In this document: in pieces, positions 1-5,479 of the stretch | Layout of the letters: each line of letters starts with the position of its first letter | How positions within the stretch are numbered: position 1 is the first letter of the stretch | From: Fimbriimonadales bacterium | GTDB taxonomy: Bacteria > Armatimonadota > Fimbriimonadia > Fimbriimonadales > Fimbriimonadaceae | DNA length: 6,027 nucleotides | Direction of reading: 5' to 3' | Assembly: GCA_026392145.1 (NCBI GenBank) | Contig: JAPLCS010000203.1 | Location: 2,412 to 8,438, forward strand | Program-made: the position numbers and the translations under genes | Notes under the pieces: model-generated | Databases searched by the model: none | What the model was told of the DNA's origin: nothing | What the model saw: only the letters and a program-made list of their open reading frames with translations

Positions 1-1
1 A

Positions 2-220
2 AAGCACGTGGGGAACGTTGGTGTTTGCCTCATGGTCGCAACCATGCTTCACAGTGTTGCGGTGGGAAACATCCTTCCGGTTTGGGTCAAAACTTTCTGT
101 GTTGACACAGATGCGGATACAGTAATCAAACTAACTGACAGAGGAACACATCAGGCTATTGGTGTCGTCACCGATTGTGAATTCTTCCTCAAAGAACTTT
201 CTGCCCAACTTTCCGAGTAG
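2..220 (+). CDS. TIGR00300-type (LOR/SDH; ornithine cyclodeaminase-like) protein, C-terminal fragment
   Basis: The reading frame is open from the left edge (position 2) to TAG at 218-220, so only about the last 72 residues are present and the true start lies outside the window. The GTG at 8 is not a convincing start because the frame continues upstream with no break. The visible part has a hydrophobic 'ATMLHSVAVGN' block, then 'LPVWVKTFCVD', then 'KLTDRGTHQAIGVVTD' and a short terminal helix. I recognise this series as the end of the TIGR00300 / LOR-SDH conserved domain. That Rossmann-type domain occurs in archaeal ornithine cyclodeaminase and at the C-terminus of cyanobacterial arginine dihydrolase (ArgZ/AgrE), which act in arginine/ornithine-to-proline metabolism. 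Family assignment is from memory of the motif pattern. The catalytic activity of this protein cannot be judged from the fragment, and an N-terminal partner domain may or may not exist. Confidence 0.72.
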   Translation, partial: KHVGNVGVCLMVATMLHSVAVGNILPVWVKTFCVDTDADTVIKLTDRGTHQAIGVVTDCEFFLKELSAQLSE

Positions 221-234
221 GTTCTTACAAGAAC
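221..234. repeat. Short palindrome GTTCTT-AC-AAGAAC between two genes
   Basis: Two 6-base arms are perfect reverse complements separated by 2 bases. The palindrome begins immediately after the TAG of the upstream gene and ends 16 bases before the GTG of the next. With a tetraloop reading it is only a 5-bp hairpin with no T-run after it, so it is a poor terminator. It would fall between the -35 and -10 positions of the weak promoter proposed for the downstream gene, so an operator is possible. A chance palindrome is equally possible. Confidence 0.35.
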
Positions 235-237
235 GGG

Positions 238-243
238 TAATTT
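238..243 (+). promoter_or_regulatory. Weak candidate -10 box (TAATTT) for the gene at 251
   Basis: TAATTT lies 7 bases before the GTG at 251 and fits TANNNT, but matches TATAAT at only three positions. No Shine-Dalgarno sequence precedes this GTG, so transcription starting at or next to the start codon would explain the arrangement. No -35 element is evident. This is the weakest of the four such boxes in the window. The alternative is read-through from the upstream gene, 30 bp away. Confidence 0.25.
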
Positions 244-250
244 ATCCTTA

Positions 251-859
251 GTGAAAAAGTGGTGTTGCGTTGCAATTGTCGGACTTTCAACTTCAAGTTT
301 TGCCGATAGAATCGTCAACGTTCCTATAGGTAGATCCCTAAGTTTTGGTAGCGTCCGCTATGAGCAGATTGACGGACTCAACGAACGAGGGACTCGAGAA
401 CAGTTTTTAGCCATTTCACCCATCAAACTCTTTGAAATTGAATTCAGAAACAGGTATCGCACTTATGAAGATTCAAATTTCACCTTTGATATTGCTCGTA
501 ATCTCGCACCAGCCATCACGAGTACAAGCCCTGGAATATCAATTGGAGTACTTGATACCCTGAACCAAACGAGTGATGGGAGAAGGGGTTTCATTGCCCT
601 CACATTCAAAGAACTACTCGAAGTAAGCGATGAAGGTGAACCAGGAGAACTCACTCTTGGCTGGCAAGTTGGAAGCAAAAACTCAGGATTCGTCGGAACG
701 ACGCTTTCTCTTTCACCACGGACTCGACTCTTCGCCGAGCACAATGGTTTTCGCCTCACTGCTGGTTTCGACTCTGAAATAGCTAAAGGCGTTCGAGCGA
801 GAATCATGACCCAAGATAACCTCCTCCTCGGTGGCATTAGCCTAGTCAAGAAATTTTGA
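251..859 (+). CDS. Small exported protein with beta-barrel-like strands, function unknown
   Basis: This 202-residue protein starts at GTG 251. The start is supported by the signal peptide that follows at once: Lys-Lys, a hydrophobic core, and a likely signal-peptidase cut after 'SSFA' (residue 18). The mature part is rich in alternating hydrophobic/polar strands, for example residues 60-70, 113-120, 133-140, 146-154, 157-171 and 181-201. It ends in Phe, as many outer-membrane barrel proteins do. The segment 'PGISIGVLD' (94-102) and the C-terminal strand pairs around 'LFAEHNGFRLTAGF' recall YjbH-like outer-membrane proteins, but this is a resemblance, not an assignment. It is too short for a large porin, so a small barrel or half-barrel is more likely. 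Its last 14 bases overlap the end of the convergent acyltransferase gene. The specific role is unknown. Confidence 0.8.
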   Translation: MKKWCCVAIVGLSTSSFADRIVNVPIGRSLSFGSVRYEQIDGLNERGTREQFLAISPIKLFEIEFRNRYRTYEDSNFTFDIARNLAPAITSTSPGISIGVLDTLNQTSDGRRGFIALTFKELLEVSDEGEPGELTLGWQVGSKNSGFVGTTLSLSPRTRLFAEHNGFRLTAGFDSEIAKGVRARIMTQDNLLLGGISLVKKF

Positions 860-1517
860 TGTCGAAACCATGCTGGTTGCAAAGTTCCACGATACGACTG
901 GCTAGAAAATTACTAAAAATTTCCCGATTCTCACGCTCATTTTCAGAGGTAGCCACCTCGTCATAAGTAAAGGGAGTTCCATAAACTACCGTCACATCCC
1001 CGCGTTTAATCTTGAGGGTCCCCACTGGCATTCTCGTATGTGTTCCTATGATTCCAACGGGAATAATTGGCACTTTGGTCTTTTTAGCCAGCATCGCTAC
1101 CCCTCTAGAAATAGGAAGTAACGTTTTCCCATCCCCTCTTGTCCCTTCTGGAAAGAGTACTAATGCCTCACCTTGTTTAAGCATTTCCAAGGAAATACGT
1201 ATAGATTCTGTATCTCCTTCACCTCGCTTAACGGGGAAAGCGCCTAAGGAACTAATTAGTATTCGAGCCCATTTCTTCCGAAACAGCTCCTCTTTTGCCA
1301 TATAGCGCATTTGTCTTGCTGAACCACAAGCTACTGCTGGTGGATCAAGATGACTCACATGCACAGGTGCAATGATTGCCGCTCCTGTCCGAGGCACATT
1401 TTCATCACCGATAGAAGTAAACCTTCCGTAACAGTTAAATATGACAACCTTAGTTAACCAACGACAAAAAGCGAACCACAGCGGGTTCGCCTTAGGAGTA
1501 ATGACTTCTTGTGGCAT
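846..1517 (-). CDS. plsC: 1-acyl-sn-glycerol-3-phosphate acyltransferase (PlsC family)
   Basis: This 223-residue protein has the full lysophospholipid acyltransferase motif set. Block I is 'HVSHLD' (His53, Asp58, the HX4D catalytic pair, with Val rather than the common Asn before His). Block II is 'GAFPVKRG' (92-99), block III 'FPEGTRG' (122-128, acceptor phosphate binding) and block IV 'VPIIPVGI' (149-156). The family transfers an acyl group to lysophosphatidic acid to give phosphatidic acid at the inner membrane face. The size is normal for a compact PlsC. A hydrophobic stretch at residues 13-30 could anchor it. The ATG at 1517 is the only sensible start, but it has no clear Shine-Dalgarno; the nearest GGAG is about 20 bases upstream, inside a hairpin. 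It is the last gene of a leftward set of three, with a 36-bp gap to the previous gene. Exact substrate specificity is inferred. Confidence 0.93.
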   Translation of the reverse strand: MPQEVITPKANPLWFAFCRWLTKVVIFNCYGRFTSIGDENVPRTGAAIIAPVHVSHLDPPAVACGSARQMRYMAKEELFRKKWARILISSLGAFPVKRGEGDTESIRISLEMLKQGEALVLFPEGTRGDGKTLLPISRGVAMLAKKTKVPIIPVGIIGTHTRMPVGTLKIKRGDVTVVYGTPFTYDEVATSENERENREIFSNFLASRIVELCNQHGFDIKIS

Positions 1518-1536
1518 CTTTAGTTCAATTTCAGAT

Positions 1537-1556
1537 TAACTCCACATCTGGAGTTA
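1537..1556 (-). other. Intercistronic 8-bp stem, 4-base loop hairpin over a stop codon
   Basis: TAACTCCA and TGGAGTTA are perfect 8-base complements around a CATC loop (plus-strand reading). The right arm includes the TAA stop of the secreted-protein gene, and the hairpin sits in the 36-bp gap before the acyltransferase gene. No T-run follows on the transcribed (minus) strand, so it is unlikely to be a simple intrinsic terminator. On the mRNA its 3' arm holds GGAG, about 20 nt before the plsC ATG. It could modulate mRNA stability or coupling between the two genes. Confidence 0.5.
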
Positions 1557-2234
1557 TTCAGTTGCCCTCTTGGCTAGCTGCTTCAAAATCTCGTAAGTGG
1601 TCCCATCTAAAAGTACGAATCGAATATAGGACTTCACTTTTTCATCATCTGACATTTGTGAAGGCTTAGCCTCAGGATCAATGGCTTTGGGATCCATCGC
1701 GTTTGCCATTGCCTTTATTTGACCAGCATTGAGCGACTTTTTGCAGGTTTCCAAAATCATATCCACCATTTCGCCAGTAGCGATTTGGCGTCGCATAAAG
1801 AGGGCCTTTTGAAGCTTAATGATCTCGGTCTGGAAATCTTGGCTTGGCAATTTCCCAGATTCAATACCATCCGTAATGGCTTGACCGATTTTCTTATCTA
1901 ATTTCGCAAGTTCGTTCGCATCCTTTTCACGAATTTCTAACTCTTGCCGTCTACACTTCTCAATCGTTGTGAGCAGCGAATTATATTGAGATTTTTTGAG
2001 AAGCAGCGGGAGAATAAACTTGACCATGCTCAATTGGTTAATGCGCTGGTAGGTGATTTCGCTCTTTATAACACTATCAGGTATCGCAGGTAACTTCAAA
2101 AGCTGATTCAAGAGTTCACTTTTTTCATCCCCTTTACCTGCATCACCCTTCGTTTGGGCTGAGACAGAAGCACACAGACTGATCGCGATTATTGAGCCCA
2201 ACGCCAATTCACAAAACTTTCTCGAATTCTTCAT
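1554..2234 (-). CDS. Secreted, mostly helical hypothetical protein
   Basis: Two ATGs are adjacent (2237 and 2234). I prefer 2234 because AGAAGGAA at 2238-2245 is better spaced from it. The 226-residue product begins with a typical signal peptide (Lys/Arg-rich start, hydrophobic core 'LALGSIIAISL', probable cut after 'ASVSA', before 'QTKGD'). The mature chain is charged and helix-rich, with two similar-looking helical blocks each ending in a Gln-containing turn ('KKSQYNSLL' and 'NAGQIKAM'). Each block holds one of the two mature cysteines (in 'EKCRRQ' and 'ETCKKS'), which could pair in an oxidising compartment. The repeated helix-Gln arrangement is loosely like LTxxQ/Spy-type periplasmic proteins, but I cannot assign it. 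It lies between a membrane protein gene (about 28 bp upstream) and plsC (36 bp downstream), so an envelope role is an inference from context. Confidence 0.85.
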   Translation of the reverse strand: MKNSRKFCELALGSIIAISLCASVSAQTKGDAGKGDEKSELLNQLLKLPAIPDSVIKSEITYQRINQLSMVKFILPLLLKKSQYNSLLTTIEKCRRQELEIREKDANELAKLDKKIGQAITDGIESGKLPSQDFQTEIIKLQKALFMRRQIATGEMVDMILETCKKSLNAGQIKAMANAMDPKAIDPEAKPSQMSDDEKVKSYIRFVLLDGTTYEILKQLAKRATE

Positions 2235-2237
2235 CAT

Positions 2238-2245
2238 TTCCTTCT
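2238..2245 (-). promoter_or_regulatory. Shine-Dalgarno AGAAGGAA deciding the start at 2234
   Basis: On the minus strand AGAAGGAA directly abuts the first of two tandem ATGs. GGA is one base from the ATG at 2237, too close, but four bases from the ATG at 2234. This favours the second ATG. It is the only clear Shine-Dalgarno sequence I see before a start in this window, and it belongs to an internal gene of a cluster. Confidence 0.6.
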
Positions 2246-2262
2246 ATGCAGGATATCCCATT

Positions 2263-2628
2263 TTATGGACGCATGTCCTCACTTGTCGTTTCAGCGGCAT
2301 CACTCTTACTCTTTTCGATCGGATCAACTACTGCTGAAATCAAGCAAACAGCCCCCGATGTTTCCAAAACAACAAACCCCAACATACAGATTGTTAACAA
2401 TATGTTATGAATCAAAGAATCCCCTGTAGATTTATTTTGTTGAGCAAACACCAAAAGTGCACTAAATCCCAAGATTGCGGCTACAAGAAACAATAAAATC
2501 CCAATCACTATTCGTCGTTTTCTGCTGAATTCTTGCAAAAATCCACGAATTTCAAGACTGTTCGTTTGCACGCAATACAGTAAAAATGCAACACAAATAA
2601 CAAAAATGGTTCCAAAGACCCAAGTCAC
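2263..2628 (-). CDS. Small three-helix membrane protein, function unknown
   Basis: With the GTG start at 2628 this is a 121-residue protein. It has three clear hydrophobic segments, about residues 2-19, 40-61 and 75-100, a basic loop after the first ('SRKRR'), and a hydrophilic acidic C-terminal tail rich in Ser, Glu and Asp. I do not recognise a family. The frame is open further upstream, with ATGs at 2685 and 2709 and a TTG at 2727. Those starts would overlap the 5' end of the divergent kinase-like gene and have no Shine-Dalgarno. The GTG at 2628 has a TACACT box 6 bases upstream, avoids the overlap and keeps the first membrane segment, so I prefer it, with moderate certainty. It is first in the leftward cluster with the secreted protein and plsC, separated from the next start by about 28 bp. 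The clustering suggests a role in the envelope. Confidence 0.72.
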   Translation of the reverse strand: MTWVFGTIFVICVAFLLYCVQTNSLEIRGFLQEFSRKRRIVIGILLFLVAAILGFSALLVFAQQNKSTGDSLIHNILLTICMLGFVVLETSGAVCLISAVVDPIEKSKSDAAETTSEDMRP

Positions 2629-2634
2629 ATGTTC

Positions 2635-2640
2635 AGTGTA
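2635..2640 (-). promoter_or_regulatory. Candidate -10 box (TACACT) for the leftward cluster
   Basis: TACACT on the minus strand matches TATAAT at four of six positions. It ends 6 bases before the GTG at 2628, so transcription would start at the start codon itself (leaderless). It is preceded by TTTGAA. No good -35 is seen. It is paired with a rightward box only 10 bases away. Confidence 0.4.
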
Positions 2641-2650
2641 TTCAAAGCGG

Positions 2651-2656
2651 TAAAGT
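2651..2656 (+). promoter_or_regulatory. Candidate -10 box (TAAAGT) for the kinase-like gene
   Basis: TAAAGT matches TATAAT at four of six positions and ends 6 bases before the GTG at 2663. The first T begins an in-frame TAA stop, so the kinase start cannot lie further upstream. There is no Shine-Dalgarno, so a leaderless transcript is the simplest reading. No convincing -35 is present. Confidence 0.42.
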
Positions 2657-2662
2657 ATTTGG

Positions 2663-3586
2663 GTGGTTTTAGTCTTCGGAACCATCTGTATTGACCGTGT
2701 GAGGCGCATCAGCAAATTGCCAAACAATGGTGGCTATTGCCCTGTACTAAGTCAGGAAGAATTTCTGGGCGGTGAAGCAGCCAATACAGCCTCATTTCTT
2801 GTTATGTGGAGACAAGAAGTCGTTCTCGCTGGTAATGGTCTCGGCATGGGAATGGATTACGAAAACATCCGTCTACGACTACTTGAAAGAGGGCTGGATG
2901 TTGACTATTTAGTCCGTTCGGACTTAACTCCGGTTTGCGATGTCTATGTCACGGATGATGGTGACAGAACCATGTTTGGTCTGGGCTTTGATTCAAAAGT
3001 GTATACGCCGCTTGATACCATACCTTTTCAAGCCGGTGAGTGGTTTACGGCCGATCCTAACCTAAGTTTCGGTGGAAGAGCCGCTGCAAGGATGGCCTAC
3101 GAGAAAGGAATGAAACTGTACCTAATGGACTTTTTCGCCGAAAACGAGCAGTTCCCCAAAGGTTCTATTTGTCAATACGGTACCGACTGGGTAGGTGCAC
3201 GCGGAGATAACGACCTTAACAAGAACTGGGTAGTTCAGTGGTCAAAAAGCCATGAAATTCACTCCATTTTGACAGATGGCGTTAACGGAACCCACGTTTC
3301 TACTGCCGAAGGTGATTATTTCTTCTTCCCTGCCTTCAAAGCAGAATCTGTAATAGACAGTACCGGAGCAGGTGCTGCTTTCCGAGCAGGAACAATATAC
3401 GGACTCTCTAACGGCTGGGATCTAGGACGATCTATCCGATTTGGCTCTGCTGCAGCAGCACTCAAAGTCCCTCACATGGGAGCCGCTGAGTACTTACCAA
3501 GTTTCCAAGAAGTCAAAGATTTTATTTTTAGCCAACCAGAAATCGCGTCTAAGTTTGAACTAAAGATTCCGCAACTACATTCGTAA
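2663..3586 (+). CDS. PfkB-family carbohydrate kinase homologue with altered catalytic motif
   Basis: This 307-residue protein has the usual length and layout of the ribokinase/PfkB family. The first strand 'VLVFGTICIDRV' (2-13) is followed by the N-terminal signature 'GGEAANTA' (36-43, sugar binding), 'DGDRTMFG' (99-106) in the lid/core region, 'LTDGVNG' (203-209) and the C-terminal signature at 232-240. In active kinases that signature reads D-T/S-x-G-A-G-D and the final Asp is the catalytic base. Here it is DSTGAGA, with Ala238 (codon GCT, 3374-3376). Glycines of the anion hole remain. Family members phosphorylate sugars or nucleosides with ATP; the substrate here is unknown and activity is doubtful. 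GTG 2663 is the only start, because an in-frame TAA lies just upstream. It is divergent from the membrane-protein gene and lies 75 bp before uvrC in the same direction. Confidence 0.9.
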   Translation: MVLVFGTICIDRVRRISKLPNNGGYCPVLSQEEFLGGEAANTASFLVMWRQEVVLAGNGLGMGMDYENIRLRLLERGLDVDYLVRSDLTPVCDVYVTDDGDRTMFGLGFDSKVYTPLDTIPFQAGEWFTADPNLSFGGRAAARMAYEKGMKLYLMDFFAENEQFPKGSICQYGTDWVGARGDNDLNKNWVVQWSKSHEIHSILTDGVNGTHVSTAEGDYFFFPAFKAESVIDSTGAGAAFRAGTIYGLSNGWDLGRSIRFGSAAAALKVPHMGAAEYLPSFQEVKDFIFSQPEIASKFELKIPQLHS

Positions 3587-3649
3587 CGAAATCTACTGCA
3601 ATGATTTGAAGAACACCTGATTCATTCTTAATTACTTCACAGAAAAACG

Positions 3650-3655
3650 TAGAAT
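3650..3655 (+). promoter_or_regulatory. Candidate -10 box (TAGAAT) for uvrC
   Basis: TAGAAT matches TATAAT at five of six positions and ends 6 bases before the uvrC ATG at 3662. No Shine-Dalgarno precedes the ATG, so the mRNA may start at the ATG. The -35 region is poor (CTTAAT at 3627-3632 with 17-base spacing). It lies in the 75-bp gap after the kinase-like gene, which shows no clear terminator, so read-through from upstream may contribute. Confidence 0.5.
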
Positions 3656-3661
3656 AGTATC

Positions 3662-5431
3662 ATGGCAAAAAGGAGTTGGCCTGAACTCGTTCAAGACAAA
3701 CTCAAAATTGTCCCAAAATCACCGGGTTGTTACATTTATCGAGACGAAAAAGGAAACGTCCTTTATGTCGGTAAAGCGATTGTGCTCCGCAATCGTGTCC
3801 GCTCATATTTTCGAGACTCAGCCGACCACAGTCCTCGCATTCAGAGACTAGTCTTCAAGATACAAGATATTGAATGGATTGTGGTTGACTCCGAATTGGA
3901 AGCGCTCGTACTTGAATGCAATCTCATCAAGCAACACCGACCACCTTACAATGTCAGACTGCGAGATGATAAGAGCTACCCCTACATTTCAATTACTAAA
4001 GAATCATTCCCCCGTGTCATTTTCACCAGGAAGGTGAGAAAAGACGGGGCACAATACTTTGGTCCTTACACCAATACCTATAGTGTTCGCGAAACACTGC
4101 AACTGCTTCACAAAACCTTTCCTCTCATTCCCTGTGGAAAATCTTGGAGTGGAAAGGAAGAGCAACGTCCTTGCCTCTATTACCATCTAGGCAGATGTTT
4201 AGCCCCATGCGCAGGACTTGCCAATAAAGTCGAATATGATCAAGTGATTTCAAAAGTCTCTCTTTTTTTGAAAGGCAAAGAAGACGCAATCATCGAAGAT
4301 TTGAAGTCGGAAATGGCATTAGCAGCCGATAACCTCGAATTCGAAAAAGCTGCTAAGTTGCGAGATCAAATCAACTCACTTGAGCACACGCTTCAACGCC
4401 AAAAAGTGATCTCGGGAGAAACTACCGACCAAGATATTATCGCGGTTGTAAAAGATGAACGTGGAGCAGCTATACAAATGCTCCTCAAGCAGTACTACTC
4501 TGAAGCCGTCGAAGTTCCGAGAGAAGTCATCCTACCTGTTCAATTTGAAGAACAACAAATCGTCCAGTCATGGCTTCGACAAAAACGCGGATCGGCAGTG
4601 ACAGTAGAAGTCCCACAAGGCGGCGAGAAACTTCGGCTCCTAGAAATGGCAGCGACAAATGCAGAATTAGCGCTCACTTCCATGACCCATGAATTAGCAG
4701 CAAAAGAGTCATGGTCTGCCGAAGCCATGCAACAACTAAAAGATGCCCTAGGACTTGAAACTCTTCCCTCTCGTATCGAAGGATATGACATATCCAACAT
4801 TCAAGGCACTGCGCCGGTTGGCTCCATGGTAGTGGTCGAAAACGGTGAACCAGCTAAAAACGAGTATCGAAGATTCAAAATCAAATTTAATCCCGAGAGT
4901 CCAAACGACTTTGCAATGATGAATGAAGTCATTCTCCGACGCCTCCGCAGGCACCTAGAGGGGGACGAAAAATTCATCAAACTCCCTGAGCTTTTCATGA
5001 TTGACGGTGGCAAAGGGCAATTAAGTGCGGCACTCAAAGCGAGAGATGATCTTGGCATTACAACTCCAATGGTTGGGCTTGCCAAGAAACAAGAAATCCT
5101 GTTCATTCCACAAAATTTCGTAGACGGAAAGTACGAGTACCGTGAAGTTGTCCTGCCCCTCATGAGTCCAGGATTACTGATGCTAAGAAGACTGCGAGAT
5201 GAAGCCCACCGATTTGCTCTCACCTTCCATAGAAAGGTGAGAGACAAGAGAATGAACGGATCTACACTCGATGAAATACCAGGCGTGGGCCCAAGAAGGA
5301 AAAGACTTCTACTTCGCACATTTGGGTCAATTGAAGGTATCCGCCGTGCTACGGTTGAAGAAATTGCCGCCGTCCCAACGCTAACCAAGGCCGTCGCAGA
5401 AAGAGTCCGAGAATTTCTCGTAGAGGCATAA
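3662..5431 (+). CDS. uvrC: Excinuclease ABC subunit UvrC
   Basis: This complete 589-residue UvrC is the dual-incision nuclease of nucleotide excision repair, acting in the cytoplasm on UvrB-bound damaged DNA. The GIY-YIG domain (about 18-95) makes the 3' cut: 'GCYIY' (22-26), 'LYVGKA' (34-39), Arg45 and probable metal-binding Glu85. Cys158, Cys171, Cys179 and Cys183 match the cysteines reported to bind an iron-sulfur cluster in E. coli UvrC. A UVR motif for UvrB contact spans about 212-247. The RNase H-like domain makes the 5' cut, with probable catalytic Asp376 ('GYDISN'), Asp448 ('MIDGGKGQ') and His516 ('RDEAHRFA'). Tandem helix-hairpin-helix motifs close the protein (about 536-587). The first has 'IPGVG', while the second reads 'VPTLT' and lacks the usual hairpin Gly. 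The ATG at 3662 fits the family start. A strong terminator follows immediately. Confidence 0.98.
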   Translation: MAKRSWPELVQDKLKIVPKSPGCYIYRDEKGNVLYVGKAIVLRNRVRSYFRDSADHSPRIQRLVFKIQDIEWIVVDSELEALVLECNLIKQHRPPYNVRLRDDKSYPYISITKESFPRVIFTRKVRKDGAQYFGPYTNTYSVRETLQLLHKTFPLIPCGKSWSGKEEQRPCLYYHLGRCLAPCAGLANKVEYDQVISKVSLFLKGKEDAIIEDLKSEMALAADNLEFEKAAKLRDQINSLEHTLQRQKVISGETTDQDIIAVVKDERGAAIQMLLKQYYSEAVEVPREVILPVQFEEQQIVQSWLRQKRGSAVTVEVPQGGEKLRLLEMAATNAELALTSMTHELAAKESWSAEAMQQLKDALGLETLPSRIEGYDISNIQGTAPVGSMVVVENGEPAKNEYRRFKIKFNPESPNDFAMMNEVILRRLRRHLEGDEKFIKLPELFMIDGGKGQLSAALKARDDLGITTPMVGLAKKQEILFIPQNFVDGKYEYREVVLPLMSPGLLMLRRLRDEAHRFALTFHRKVRDKRMNGSTLDEIPGVGPRRKRLLLRTFGSIEGIRRATVEEIAAVPTLTKAVAERVREFLVEA

Positions 5432-5461
5432 AAAAAGGCAGTGCATTCGCACCGCCTTTTT
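5432..5461. terminator. Bidirectional intrinsic terminator between convergent genes
   Basis: Arms AAAAAGGC (5432-5439) and GCCTTTTT (5454-5461) flank an A/C mismatch and an inner GTGC/GCAC stem with an ATTC loop. The result is a 12-pair stem with one internal mismatch. It begins right at the uvrC stop. T-runs occur on the outgoing side of both strands, so it can end uvrC transcripts rightward and the E2 gene leftward, 18 bp after the E2 stop. Confidence 0.93.
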
Positions 5462-5479
5462 ACAATTTACAAACGATTG

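Noticed and set aside
866..878. AACCA-TGC-TGGTT hairpin just after the exported-protein stop, as a terminator
   Set aside because: Only 5 pairs with a 3-base loop and no T-run. It lies within the coding end of plsC, so it is more likely chance.
463..882. A 139-codon open frame on the minus strand opposite the exported-protein gene
   Set aside because: Its product is Arg/Ser/Pro-rich with no domain, while the opposite strand has a good signal peptide and regular beta-strand pattern. It would also overlap the end of plsC.
2192..2410. A 72-codon plus-strand open frame across the gap between the two unknown leftward genes
   Set aside because: It is antisense to the C-terminus of the membrane protein and to the signal peptide and Shine-Dalgarno of the secreted protein, both better supported.
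2629..2727. Longer form of the membrane protein starting at 2685, 2709 or 2727
   Set aside because: The extra residues lie antisense to the conserved first strand of the kinase homologue, and none of these starts has a Shine-Dalgarno or a -10-like box. Not excluded, but less likely than the GTG at 2628.
3587..3649. Possible terminator or regulatory RNA in the gap between the kinase-like gene and uvrC
   Set aside because: Only short, imperfect complementary pieces (such as TGAAG with CTTCA far apart) are present. There is no stable stem with a T-run and no recognisable riboswitch core.
4801..5388. A 195-codon open frame on the minus strand inside uvrC
   Set aside because: It lies wholly antisense to the most conserved part of UvrC (catalytic Asp and His motifs), its product is Ser/Arg/Leu-rich with no recognisable domain, and it has no start signals. 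It is a shadow frame.
5341..5428. Loss of the usual Gly in the second helix-hairpin-helix of UvrC as a functional defect
   Set aside because: The second hairpin in UvrC tails is often divergent, and all nuclease and UvrB-contact motifs are intact, so this is probably normal variation.
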